7,059 nucleotides of DNA from assembly GCA_020346805.1 (NCBI GenBank), contig CP070790.1:182917-189975 (forward strand), written 5' to 3'. The stretch comes from Planctomycetota bacterium (lineage in GTDB: Bacteria > Planctomycetota > Phycisphaerae > UBA1845 > PWPN01). Below are positions 1 to 6,909 of this stretch, piece by piece (position 1 is the stretch's first letter; each line of letters begins with the position of its first letter). The notes under the pieces were generated by a model. The model was not told where the DNA came from, made no database searches, and saw nothing but the letters and a program-made list of their open reading frames with translations. The translations under genes were made by a program, and so were the position numbers.

Positions 1-45
1 AAGCCAAGAATGCACACATGGAGCACATAAATGATTATTTGCGTA

Positions 46-300
46 CTACACGTTGACCACTTCGCTGACTTCGGGCACCAGCTCTTTCAGGTTGCGCTCG
101 ATGCCCATCTTGAGGGTCATGCTGGACATGGGACAACTGGCACAGGCCCCCTGCAGGCGAACCTGGACCACACCTTTATCGTCAACATCAACCAATTCGA
201 CGTCGCCGCCGTCGGCCTGGATCATCGGCCGAATACGGTTGATGATTTCCTCTACGCGTTCCTTGACCGTTTTTTCAGTCGCATCAGGGGCGTCCGACAT
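46..300 (-). CDS. NifU C-terminal-domain (Nfu-type) iron-sulfur cluster protein
   Basis: This 84-residue protein matches the stand-alone Nfu / NifU C-terminal domain, which binds a labile [4Fe-4S] cluster between two subunits and passes it to target proteins in the cytoplasm. The visible signature is the CxxC motif (C53-A-S-C56) in the context LQGACASCPMSSMTLKMGIE, preceded by the family's N-terminal helix with RPMIQADGGDVELV at about residues 24-37. The reading frame is open further upstream, to an ATG at 537 inside smc. The ATG at 300 is preferred because homology begins just after it and a GAAAGG ribosome binding site lies about 8 bases upstream. The gene lies 100 bases downstream of smc on the same strand with a candidate promoter of its own, so it may be both co-transcribed and independently expressed. 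The family is clear; the specific client proteins are not. Confidence 0.93.
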   Translation of the reverse strand: MSDAPDATEKTVKERVEEIINRIRPMIQADGGDVELVDVDDKGVVQVRLQGACASCPMSSMTLKMGIERNLKELVPEVSEVVNV

Positions 301-348
301 TATGTACCTTTCGTTAAGAACCGATGAATTCCACGCAAAGCAATTTTC

Positions 349-377
349 AGTATATCGAACCGGGACAGGCACCACAA
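349..377 (-). promoter_or_regulatory. Candidate sigma70-type promoter for the nfu gene
   Basis: On the minus strand, TTGTGG (372-377) and TATACT (349-354) are separated by exactly 17 bases. The -10 matches consensus at 5 of 6 positions and the -35 at only 3 of 6. The predicted transcription start would lie near 342, giving a leader of about 40 bases before the nfu ATG at 300. This is pattern matching only, and the -35 is weak. Confidence 0.35.
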
Positions 378-400
378 GGATATAAGATTGTAGGAATTGG

Positions 401-3400
401 CTATGCGGCGGCAGAATCGCGATCGTCTTCGGTTTCAAATTTGACGCTGACCCTTTTACTAACCCCCGCCTCCTGCATGGTAACCCCGTAAAGTATGTCC
501 GCAATCCCCATGGTTCGCTTGGAATGGGTGATGACAATAAACTGAGACTCGTCGAGAAATTCGCCGATTATCTGATTGAAACGCTCGTTATTGGCCTCAT
601 CGAGTGCGGCATCGACCTCATCGAGAACCGCAAACGGTGAGGGCCGACTCTGGAAAATGGCCAGCAGCAGGGCAATGGCCGTCAAAGTCTTTTCACCACC
701 GGAAAGCAGCGAGATACTCTGCAATTCCTTGCCCGGCGGTCGGGCCTGAATTTCGATGCCCGCTTCCAGCACATCCAGCGGTTGACCCTCCGGCGGCTGC
801 TCCAGCATAACGTCCGCCCTGCCCCCGCCGAACAACTTGCGGAACAAGTCATGGAAATAGCCCCGAACCGCCTCAAAGGTCTTGGCAAAGCGTTCCCGGC
901 ACTCGGCGTTAAGCTGTTCGATCAATTCTTCAAGTTGCTTCTGGGAACTGCGAAGATCGTCACGCTGTTTATGTAAAAACTCCGCCCGTTTTTCCAACTC
1001 TTCCTGCTCGGCAATGGCATCCAGGTTAACATTACCCAAACGACGAATCTTTTCCTTGAGCTCGTTGATCTCGGCCTCCAGGGCCTCCCAATCCTGCTCT
1101 TTATGCTCGTAACTGGCATAGACTTCCGCCAGATCGATCTCCAAATCCTCTCTGATCCTGGCAATCAGATCCTCAAATCGAATGCGCGTTTCCTGGGCTT
1201 CCATCTGAACCGCATGCAGCTTCTCCTCGGTTTCGGTTAATGTGGCTCGGTCGGCCTTGACTTTGGCGGCCAGCTGCTCGATTTCGTGTCGTATCTCCTC
1301 ACGCGAATGTTGAATCCCGCTCAAGTCGACATCGAGTTTTTCCTTGACGGCAAAGAATTGGGCCAACTGGCTCTGAGCGGCCAGTAGGGTCCGTTCCGTC
1401 TGGTCGATGCGATGGTCGGCATCGTCGGCCTCCTGGGCCGATGACCTGACGGCCTCATCGCCGGCCTGCTGCTCCTCCCGCAAGGCACGCAGTCTGTCGC
1501 TCAACATACTGCGACGTTGAGCCAATCGGCCGACTTCTACTTTCGCCTCGGTCAGCCCCTCCGCCAACTGATCGCGCTGATGAGTTACCTTCTCGATCTG
1601 TTGATTGATCTGCTCGATACGCTCTTCACGCTCGGTGTTGGCCTTTTCCAGCGCCGACAGCGACTCGGAACTCTGAGACGATTGGGCCTGGGCTTCCCTG
1701 ATCTGCATTTCGATGGACTGTACTTCGCCGACGATCAGAGGCTGTTCCTGCTGGAGACGTTCTATAGCACTTTGGTTGTTATTTCGGGCGGCATTATTCT
1801 CAACTTCCGCGGTGCGGGCTTCATAAATAGACGTTCGCAGTTCTTGCTGCACCTGATCCAGATAGGCCAATTGGGACGAGGCCTGTTCCACACGTCCCGA
1901 CATTTCCTTAATCCGTTGATCGACCTGTCCGAGTTGGGTGTCGATCTCGCGCAGCTCACTCTTGCGACTGATCAGGCCGGACCGCGCCCCCGCAGGACCG
2001 AGTTGACAATGCCCTGCCGGATCCAACAATTGCCCGCTCTGGGTAACGTAGCGGTAACCGGGCGGATTTTGTTCCGCCATCCGAAGCGCGTCTTCGAATG
2101 TTCGAACAATAATTGTTTTACCAAGTAAGTGACGTACCAAGCGCTCCGCCTCGGGCGGATAGCGCACCAGATCCATGGCATAAGCCACGAAACCTTCCTG
2201 CTGGGCAAAATCTCTGCCATCGATAAAAGGCGGCAGACGATCGAGACAAATGGCATGAACCCGCCCGGGAAAATCGTCAAAGATGTCGGCATCGTTAAAA
2301 AAGGCCCGGCTGTCTTCAACCACCAGATACTGATCATATTCGCCTAAAGCGGTCTCGATGAGCTTGGCGTTGGCCACGTCGGCGGATATCAGGTCCGCCA
2401 CCATGCCCCGCACGTAACCAAAGGCCTGCCCGTCGGGATCGTTTTGCTTACGATGCAGCAATTCCCGCACACCGGCATCCACACCCTCCAACTGCTGTTC
2501 GAGATCCGACAGTAATTGCTTTCGCCCCAAAAGGCCGCTGCGATACTCCTTGGCGGCGGCCAATTGCTGATCGAGTTCGGTCCGGTCGGCATCGAGTTCG
2601 GCGGCCTGCTGCTTCTTGACTTCCAATTGGGCGGTTTGATCCCGAATAAGCTCGGCTATCTCTTTAGCCTGCTGCTCGATCTGGGCCTTGATTTCCAGCA
2701 GTTCACGCAATTCGGCCTGTACCTGTTCGTGCCGGGTATCCAGCCGGCCTTTTTCGCCTTCCAGGTGCTCCCGTCGTTGATCGAGCGATTGGATCTGATT
2801 GCGCATCTGGGCGGTTCGACGCAATAAATCGATGATCCCGGCCTTTTCATCCTCAAGTTGAGCCTGAAGATCGGCAAATTGGCGAGCCAATTGACGATCC
2901 TGTTCGGTCAACTGATCGACAGAAGTGTTGGCCTGCTGTACCTGGCCCTCAAGAGCCTCGACATTCGCTTCTTCGTCCTCGATCTGCCGTCGCAGACGTA
3001 CTACACGGTACCGCTCAACCGCCAAACGCTGCTGGGCCCTGGAACGCACTTCTTTCAACTCCTCGACTCGCTGCTGGGATTGGTCGATTCGTTCGGTATT
3101 GGCGGTGATCTGGGAAGCATTGGTTAAAATTTGCTGTTCGATCCGTCGAACCTCGCCCTCAAGTCTGAGCAAATCGGTATCCAGGGTGGCGCTGCGTGCT
3201 TCTGTCGAGCTGATCGAGGTTCGTAAAGCGGTGGCTTCATCGCTTAATTGGGCAGCCTGCTGCCCCAGCGCCTTTTGCCGCTCGTTGAGCCGATGATATT
3301 CAGCCAACGAGTAGGTGGCCCGTTTTTCGCGGAGTTGTTTGTCGTAGGCCTGGAAGTTGCGGGCCTTGCCCGCCTGATATTTGATACTACGCAGTCTTTT

Positions 3401-3997
3401 TTCCACCTCCTCGACGATATCTTCGATCCGCAGCAGATTCTGCCCCACCCGCTCCAGCTTCCGCTGGGCCTCCTTTTTACGGGCTTTGTAGCGGCTGATG
3501 CCAGCGGCCTCCTCAAAGATAAGCCGCCGCTCGATGGGAGTAGCCTGCAGCTGCACGTCCACCTTGCCCTGTTCGATAATCGAGTAGGCCCCGATCCCGA
3601 TGCCGGTATCCATAAACAACTCGCGGACATCCTTCAACCGAACAACCTCGTTGTTAATCATGTAGTCGCTTTCCCCGGAACGGTATAGCCGGCGACTGAC
3701 GGTTACCTGGTCGGTGTCGATATCAAGCCGGTGGTCGCCGTTGTCCAGTAGCAGATCCACCTGGGCCATACCGGCAATCTTTCGGGTACCCGAGCCGCTG
3801 AATATGACATCCTGCATCTGCTTGCCGCGGAGGCTGCGGGCACTCTGGTCGCCGAGCACCCATTTGATGGCATCGACGATGTTGCTCTTGCCGCATCCGT
3901 TGGGGCCTACAATCCCCGTCACACCGGGACCGAAATCAAAATCGATCTTGTCGGCAAAACTCTTAAATCCTTGGCAGGTGAGTCGCTTAAGGTACAT
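401..3997 (-). CDS. smc: Chromosome segregation protein SMC
   Basis: SMC is the ATPase core of bacterial condensin; with ScpA and ScpB it organises and helps separate chromosomes. The 1198-residue length is normal for the family. From the N-terminus: an ATPase half with Walker A GPNGCGKS (31-38), the SLRGKQMQDVIFSGSG segment (55-70) and Q-loop Q143; a long coiled coil (about 172-505); a hinge (about 520-680) with GYVRGMVADLI near its start; a second coiled coil (about 680-1030); and the C-terminal ATPase half with signature LLSGGEKTLTA (1098-1108), Walker B FAVLDEVDA with D1126 and E1127, and H-loop H1158. All catalytic motifs are intact. The frame extends 39 codons upstream to an ATG at 4114. 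I chose 3997 because the canonical SMC start (MYLKRLTCQGFKSF) begins there, a GGAGG lies upstream, and the best promoter overlaps the 4114 ATG. The scpA and scpB genes are not in this window. Confidence 0.97.
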   Translation of the reverse strand: MYLKRLTCQGFKSFADKIDFDFGPGVTGIVGPNGCGKSNIVDAIKWVLGDQSARSLRGKQMQDVIFSGSGTRKIAGMAQVDLLLDNGDHRLDIDTDQVTVSRRLYRSGESDYMINNEVVRLKDVRELFMDTGIGIGAYSIIEQGKVDVQLQATPIERRLIFEEAAGISRYKARKKEAQRKLERVGQNLLRIEDIVEEVEKRLRSIKYQAGKARNFQAYDKQLREKRATYSLAEYHRLNERQKALGQQAAQLSDEATALRTSISSTEARSATLDTDLLRLEGEVRRIEQQILTNASQITANTERIDQSQQRVEELKEVRSRAQQRLAVERYRVVRLRRQIEDEEANVEALEGQVQQANTSVDQLTEQDRQLARQFADLQAQLEDEKAGIIDLLRRTAQMRNQIQSLDQRREHLEGEKGRLDTRHEQVQAELRELLEIKAQIEQQAKEIAELIRDQTAQLEVKKQQAAELDADRTELDQQLAAAKEYRSGLLGRKQLLSDLEQQLEGVDAGVRELLHRKQNDPDGQAFGYVRGMVADLISADVANAKLIETALGEYDQYLVVEDSRAFFNDADIFDDFPGRVHAICLDRLPPFIDGRDFAQQEGFVAYAMDLVRYPPEAERLVRHLLGKTIIVRTFEDALRMAEQNPPGYRYVTQSGQLLDPAGHCQLGPAGARSGLISRKSELREIDTQLGQVDQRIKEMSGRVEQASSQLAYLDQVQQELRTSIYEARTAEVENNAARNNNQSAIERLQQEQPLIVGEVQSIEMQIREAQAQSSQSSESLSALEKANTEREERIEQINQQIEKVTHQRDQLAEGLTEAKVEVGRLAQRRSMLSDRLRALREEQQAGDEAVRSSAQEADDADHRIDQTERTLLAAQSQLAQFFAVKEKLDVDLSGIQHSREEIRHEIEQLAAKVKADRATLTETEEKLHAVQMEAQETRIRFEDLIARIREDLEIDLAEVYASYEHKEQDWEALEAEINELKEKIRRLGNVNLDAIAEQEELEKRAEFLHKQRDDLRSSQKQLEELIEQLNAECRERFAKTFEAVRGYFHDLFRKLFGGGRADVMLEQPPEGQPLDVLEAGIEIQARPPGKELQSISLLSGGEKTLTAIALLLAIFQSRPSPFAVLDEVDAALDEANNERFNQIIGEFLDESQFIVITHSKRTMGIADILYGVTMQEAGVSKRVSVKFETEDDRDSAAA

Positions 3998-4005
3998 AGA
4001 TTCTG

Positions 4006-4019
4006 GCAACCTCCGTTGC
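4006..4019 (-). promoter_or_regulatory. smc ribosome binding site in a small hairpin loop
   Basis: Read on the minus strand, the sequence is GCAAC-GGAG-GTTGC: a perfect 5-bp stem with the Shine-Dalgarno bases GGAG as the tetraloop. The distance from GGAG to the smc ATG at 3997 is 13 bases, longer than usual if the RNA is unfolded. This site helps fix the smc start at 3997. Whether the stem forms in the cell, or affects translation, is not known. Confidence 0.5.
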
Positions 4020-4085
4020 AGGGGCTCTACCGGCCCTCCCTGACCGGGCTGGGGATAATTCTTTCCCCCGCTACGTGTGTCTAAT

Positions 4086-4114
4086 AATTTACCCACAATA
4101 TCGGCAAATGCCAA
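4086..4114 (-). promoter_or_regulatory. Candidate sigma70-type promoter for smc
   Basis: On the minus strand, TTGGCA (4109-4114, 5 of 6 consensus) and TAAATT (4086-4091, 4 of 6) are separated by exactly 17 bases. Transcription would start near 4079 and leave a leader of about 80 bases before the smc ATG at 3997. The -35 overlaps the upstream in-frame ATG at 4112-4114, so that ATG would not be in the transcript. This is a sequence match only. Confidence 0.45.
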
Positions 4115-4128
4115 GTCAAAAGCCGACT

Positions 4129-4195
4129 GAAACAGGGTTATCTGCCCAATTTACAAGCGTTTACGTGGATTTAGTATTATTCTGAGAAACAGGGT
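4129..4195. repeat. Pair of 10-base direct repeats upstream of smc
   Basis: GAAACAGGGT occurs at 4129-4138 and again at 4186-4195, both upstream of the candidate smc promoter and 57 bases apart start to start. They could be binding sites for a regulator, but a 10-base repeat at this spacing may also be chance. No further copy was noticed in the window by eye. Confidence 0.3.
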
Positions 4196-4222
4196 GGCAT
4201 GTCGCAGATCCGCCAAAGGAGG

Positions 4223-4268
4223 GGGCAAGCTCAATCCCGGCGTCTTTTTGCCGGGATTGAGTTTGCCC
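4223..4268 (-). terminator. Long 19-bp hairpin downstream of deoC, possible terminator
   Basis: The arms 4223-4241 and 4250-4268 pair over 19 positions around an 8-base loop (GTCTTTTT on the plus strand). Only one pair is imperfect: G4229 against T4262, a G-U wobble on the plus-strand RNA and a C-A mismatch on the minus-strand RNA. It lies about 40 bases past the deoC stop, where a terminator is expected. Neither strand has a run of T after the stem, so it is not a textbook intrinsic terminator. It could instead protect the 3' end of the transcript, work with Rho, or be a dispersed palindromic repeat. The structure is certain; the role is not. Confidence 0.55.
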
Positions 4269-4274
4269 GTGCGA

Positions 4275-4302
4275 AATTGGTAATTTGAAAATAGTACCAA
4301 TT
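4275..4302. repeat. 8-bp AT-rich inverted repeat just after deoC
   Basis: AATTGGTA (4275-4282) and TACCAATT (4295-4302) form perfect 8-base arms around a 12-base spacer, starting 6 bases beyond the deoC stop codon. It sits directly beside the longer hairpin at 4223-4268. The two may form a tandem 3'-end structure on the deoC transcript, or this one may be a protein-binding dyad. There is no T tract to mark it as an intrinsic terminator. Confidence 0.45.
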
Positions 4303-4308
4303 AAACCG

Positions 4309-4983
4309 CTAAACACTTGCGATTTCATTGACAATTTTAACGCCAGCCGAGCAGCCCAGGCGGTCGGCACCGGCTTCGAGCATGGCCAGGGCTCCCGCCA
4401 GATCACGGATTCCACCCGCGGCTTTGACCCGCAAAGGCCGAGCGTGCCGGGCCAGCAAACGGACCGCCTCCACCGTGGCCCCGCCGGCCGGATGAAAACC
4501 GGTCGATGTCTTTACGAAGTCGGCACCGGCATCGACGGCACAGCGACAGCCGGCGACAATCTGCTCCTCGTTCAGGGCCGCCGTTTCCAGAATAACTTTC
4601 AACACATAATCCTCAGAAGCGTCGTGTATCACTTCCGCCACAGCGGCAACATCATCAGCCACCACGCTTATATTACCGGCGACCAAATCGCCAATCCGAA
4701 TCACCATGTCAACTTCAACCGCACCATCATCTATCGCTCTCTTGGCCTGGGCGACCAAGATCTCGGTAGCATCGGCCCCCAGCGGAAAACCGGCCACCCC
4801 TGCAACACATACTCCGGAACCAGCCAATCGCCGGGAGCAATGTCTGATCCAGATCGAATTGACACAAACAGCGTAAAAACCATATCCGACAGCTTCATCG
4901 CAAAGCTGATCGATACTCGCCTCAGCGGCTTCAGGTTTCAGTATGGTGTGATCGATTTTTAATGCTAATTCACGTCGATTCAT
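4309..4983 (-). CDS. deoC: Deoxyribose-phosphate aldolase
   Basis: DeoC is a class I aldolase that splits 2-deoxy-D-ribose 5-phosphate into glyceraldehyde 3-phosphate and acetaldehyde, in cytoplasmic deoxynucleoside catabolism. The 224 residues fit the usual bacterial length and TIM-barrel order. The start is typical (LALKIDHTILKP, 6-17). The catalytic residues are all present: D92 in EVDMVI, the Schiff-base lysine K158 in FVKTSTGF, and K187 in RVKAAGGIRD. The late phosphate-binding loop reads RLGCSAGV (208-215), where many homologues have GTSSG, a mild variation. The ATG at 4983 has only a weak ribosome binding site (GAGTGG, about 6-8 bases upstream) but gives exactly the family's N-terminus. 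No other deoxynucleoside-catabolism gene is visible nearby, so it appears to be expressed alone or with smc downstream. Confidence 0.96.
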   Translation of the reverse strand: MNRRELALKIDHTILKPEAAEASIDQLCDEAVGYGFYAVCVNSIWIRHCSRRLAGSGVCVAGVAGFPLGADATEILVAQAKRAIDDGAVEVDMVIRIGDLVAGNISVVADDVAAVAEVIHDASEDYVLKVILETAALNEEQIVAGCRCAVDAGADFVKTSTGFHPAGGATVEAVRLLARHARPLRVKAAGGIRDLAGALAMLEAGADRLGCSAGVKIVNEIASV

Positions 4984-5008
4984 AAATAACCACTCGCTTA
5001 AGCAGAAA

Positions 5009-5036
5009 ATTTTATCCCTTGGACGATTTAAGATAA
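5009..5036 (-). promoter_or_regulatory. Weak candidate promoter for deoC
   Basis: On the minus strand, TAAAAT (5009-5014, 5 of 6 consensus) is preceded 16 bases upstream by TTATCT (5031-5036, 3 of 6). Transcription would begin near 5002, leaving a leader of about 20 bases. The -35 is poor, so this is only the best available match in the divergent gap. It overlaps the dyad at 5029-5043. Confidence 0.25.
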
Positions 5037-5043
5037 CATCTTA
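5029..5043. promoter_or_regulatory. Small dyad in the divergent intergenic region, possible operator
   Basis: TAAGAT-AAC-ATCTTA is a perfect 6-base inverted repeat with a 3-base centre. It sits in the middle of the 97-base gap between deoC (minus) and the propeller gene (plus). It overlaps the -35 of the weak deoC promoter candidate. A dimeric regulator here could affect both directions. The dyad is short and could be chance; I found no good sigma70-type promoter for the plus-strand genes in this gap. Confidence 0.3.
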
Positions 5044-5080
5044 CGGCCGCAATTACACCCTTTTATCAAGTGGAGTACAC

Positions 5081-6457
5081 ATGAACAACATAATCCTGGC
5101 TTTGTGTGGTGTCTATCTGACAGCTCAACCAAACACCGGTACCGAGATCGATTGGCCCCAGTATTCCAATAATCCCTTTGTTATCAGTATAGATATTCCC
5201 GGCCCCAAAGACAGCGCCGGCGGAGTGATTACTGCTGATCTCAACAATGACGGCCTCATGGATTATCTGGTGACCGTTTCCGGACACGTGGCCGCCTACG
5301 CCCATAATGGTACAAAGCTGTGGCTTGGCAAAACAGACATAAGGGTCGGTGGTTCCTCAGAAAATGTTGGCCTTCCCGGACATAACGGCCCTGGCGTACA
5401 AACCGCCGACATCGATGCCGATGGTGCAACCGAAGTGCTCTACCTGACTCAAGACAGCACGTTACACGTTATGTACGGTTTAAGCGGTCAAGAAAAATGG
5501 AAAACCAAACCGCCGATACCCAAAGGAGCGGAAGGTTGGGAACACCTGGTGGTAGCCAACTTTCGAGGCCGGGGTGATGGCGATCTGTTATTACAGGCAA
5601 CCAACGCTGACGGTTATCGCACAGGGCGTTATTTAGCGGCATACACCTTGGACAATCTGCGAAGAGAAAAATACAAACCTTTGTGGCATCGTGACGACTT
5701 CATGGCCTGCGCCCACAACGGGGCCCGGATAGCCGACCTGGATGGCGATGGCAAAGACGAGGTGTTGGGGGCAACTATTGTCGGATCCGCCGGCAAAATT
5801 CTGTATAGGTTACCGTTAAAAGGACATCTGGATTCGATTTTCGTGAACGATGTACGGCCCGATATTCCCGGGTTGGAGGTGGTGGCCCTGGAGGAGGGCG
5901 GCGGTAACCGAATCTTTCTTTACAACCATAAGCGCCTGATTTGGGAAACCCACTACCAACACCGGGAGCCCCAGAACGCCGCCATTGGTGAATTCGATCC
6001 CGACCGGCCGGGCCTGGAAATCTGGTGCCGAAGCCGATACGAAAAACACCAGAAACCATTCGTCTTCGACGCCAAAGGTAAACTCATCTTCCACTACCAG
6101 ATGGACAAAGTTGCCCCGGACGGGTGGACCAGCAGCGGGGTAGAGTGCATTTTCACCATCGATTGGACAGGTAAACCCAAACAGTTGGCTGCAGCCAATG
6201 AACGACACAAGAAGGGCGACGTGTGCATCTTCGATCCCATCGGCGGAGCATTTATCCGTCGCATCAGACAAAAGACGGATCGGCTCTATGTGGTCGACGT
6301 CTCCGGCGATTGGCGAGAGGAAATTATCGTGCTTAAAGGCAACAGGCTCTTTATATACCATAACCCAGAACCGAATCCCCGCCCCAAGCAACCACGACTC
6401 TGGAAACAGCAACATTACCGCCGCAGCAAGATGACCTGGAACTACTACAGCCCGTAA
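5081..6457 (+). CDS. FG-GAP/VCBS-type beta-propeller protein, distantly PL11 rhamnogalacturonan lyase-like
   Basis: This 458-residue protein is built of repeated propeller-like blades carrying acidic, calcium-binding style loops: DLNNDGLMDYL (53-63), DIDADGATEVL (110-120), DLDGDGKDEVL (219-229), then PDIPGLEVV (260-268), PDRPGLEIW (307-315) and VSGDWREEIIV (407-417). The order of several motifs recalls PL11 rhamnogalacturonan lyases: a GHxD segment (248-251) followed by a PGLE strand and an acidic pair (E271-E272), a second RPGLE strand, and GDWREE close to the C-terminus. It is shorter than the PL11 enzymes I recall (about 600 residues), so lyase activity is unproven. The N-terminus (IILALCGVYLTA) resembles a short signal peptide but has no positive charge before the hydrophobic stretch, so export is only likely. 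The start has GGAG five bases upstream. It is followed after 18 bases by the carbonic-anhydrase-like gene. Confidence 0.75.
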   Translation: MNNIILALCGVYLTAQPNTGTEIDWPQYSNNPFVISIDIPGPKDSAGGVITADLNNDGLMDYLVTVSGHVAAYAHNGTKLWLGKTDIRVGGSSENVGLPGHNGPGVQTADIDADGATEVLYLTQDSTLHVMYGLSGQEKWKTKPPIPKGAEGWEHLVVANFRGRGDGDLLLQATNADGYRTGRYLAAYTLDNLRREKYKPLWHRDDFMACAHNGARIADLDGDGKDEVLGATIVGSAGKILYRLPLKGHLDSIFVNDVRPDIPGLEVVALEEGGGNRIFLYNHKRLIWETHYQHREPQNAAIGEFDPDRPGLEIWCRSRYEKHQKPFVFDAKGKLIFHYQMDKVAPDGWTSSGVECIFTIDWTGKPKQLAAANERHKKGDVCIFDPIGGAFIRRIRQKTDRLYVVDVSGDWREEIIVLKGNRLFIYHNPEPNPRPKQPRLWKQQHYRRSKMTWNYYSP

Positions 6458-6475
6458 TACAAGGAGTTATCACCA

Positions 6476-6874
6476 ATGGCCTCAGGAACATTCGCTACCG
6501 CCATTAGCTGCATGGATGGTCGAACCATTATCCCGGTCACGGAATGGATGAAAAAGCAGTTCAAAGTCGACTATGTCGATATGATCACCGAAGCCGGCCC
6601 CGATAAGACACTCAGCCAAGGTACTGCCGAGCAAATCGCCGCCATCCGGCAAAAAGTCGCTATCTCCATCAACAAACATAACTCCAGGGTTATGGCTATT
6701 GTCGGCCACCATGATTGTGCGGCCAATCCGGTAGACAAAGAAACACACTTCCAACAAATTAAAGATTGTTGCGCAATTATCAAAATATGGGAATTAATGA
6801 TTCGTACACTCGGTGTTTGGCTAAACGAAAAGTGGGATGCTGAAGTGATTGACGACACCGCTGACCAGCCATAG
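6476..6874 (+). CDS. Miniature beta-carbonic-anhydrase-like protein
   Basis: This 132-residue protein carries the zinc-site pattern of beta-class carbonic anhydrases, which interconvert carbon dioxide and bicarbonate. C12-x-D14-x-R16 (ISCMDGR) supplies the first cysteine and the Asp-Arg dyad; H78 and C81 (IVGHHDC) supply the other two ligands. It is much shorter than typical enzymes (about 200 residues): the first motif begins only 12 residues in, so the N-terminal helical arm is missing, and the C-terminal part is reduced. The segment after the first motif (DMITEAGPDKTL, 35-46) differs from the usual RNAG-type loop. Activity is therefore uncertain, and it may be a zinc protein of another function. 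A strong AAGGAG site nine bases upstream supports the start. The close spacing suggests co-transcription with the propeller gene and with the membrane protein that follows 35 bases later. Confidence 0.8.
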   Translation: MASGTFATAISCMDGRTIIPVTEWMKKQFKVDYVDMITEAGPDKTLSQGTAEQIAAIRQKVAISINKHNSRVMAIVGHHDCAANPVDKETHFQQIKDCCAIIKIWELMIRTLGVWLNEKWDAEVIDDTADQP

Positions 6875-6909
6875 AATCGCTACTTTCTAAAAGACGGGGA
6901 ACCTGCTTA

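Noticed and set aside
301..537. N-terminal extension of the nfu frame reaching into smc
   Set aside because: The extension overlaps the smc 3' end in another frame, has no Nfu homology, and the start at 300 has its own ribosome binding site.
1517..2128. A 203-codon plus-strand open frame inside smc
   Set aside because: It lies wholly antisense to the well-supported smc coiled-coil and hinge coding sequence, has leucine-rich, domain-free content and no evident ribosome binding site. It is a by-product of smc codon usage.
2640..3500. Repetitive-looking sequence in smc
   Set aside because: The repetition reflects heptad-like Gln/Glu/Leu/Arg codons of the coiled coil, not a DNA repeat or CRISPR array; there are no regularly spaced identical units.
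4285..4962. A 225-codon plus-strand open frame opposite deoC
   Set aside because: It is antisense to almost all of deoC, whose catalytic residues are intact, and its translation shows no family motif. Its start also lies within the inverted repeat after deoC.
5081..5107. Possible lipoprotein signal (LALC at residues 6-9) in the propeller protein
   Set aside because: The residue before the cysteine is leucine, not the Gly, Ala or Ser of a lipobox, and only eight residues precede it, too few for a lipoprotein signal.
5816..6415. A 199-codon minus-strand open frame opposite the propeller gene
   Set aside because: It mirrors the plus-strand gene, which has clear repeat motifs and a ribosome binding site. 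The translation has no recognisable domain.
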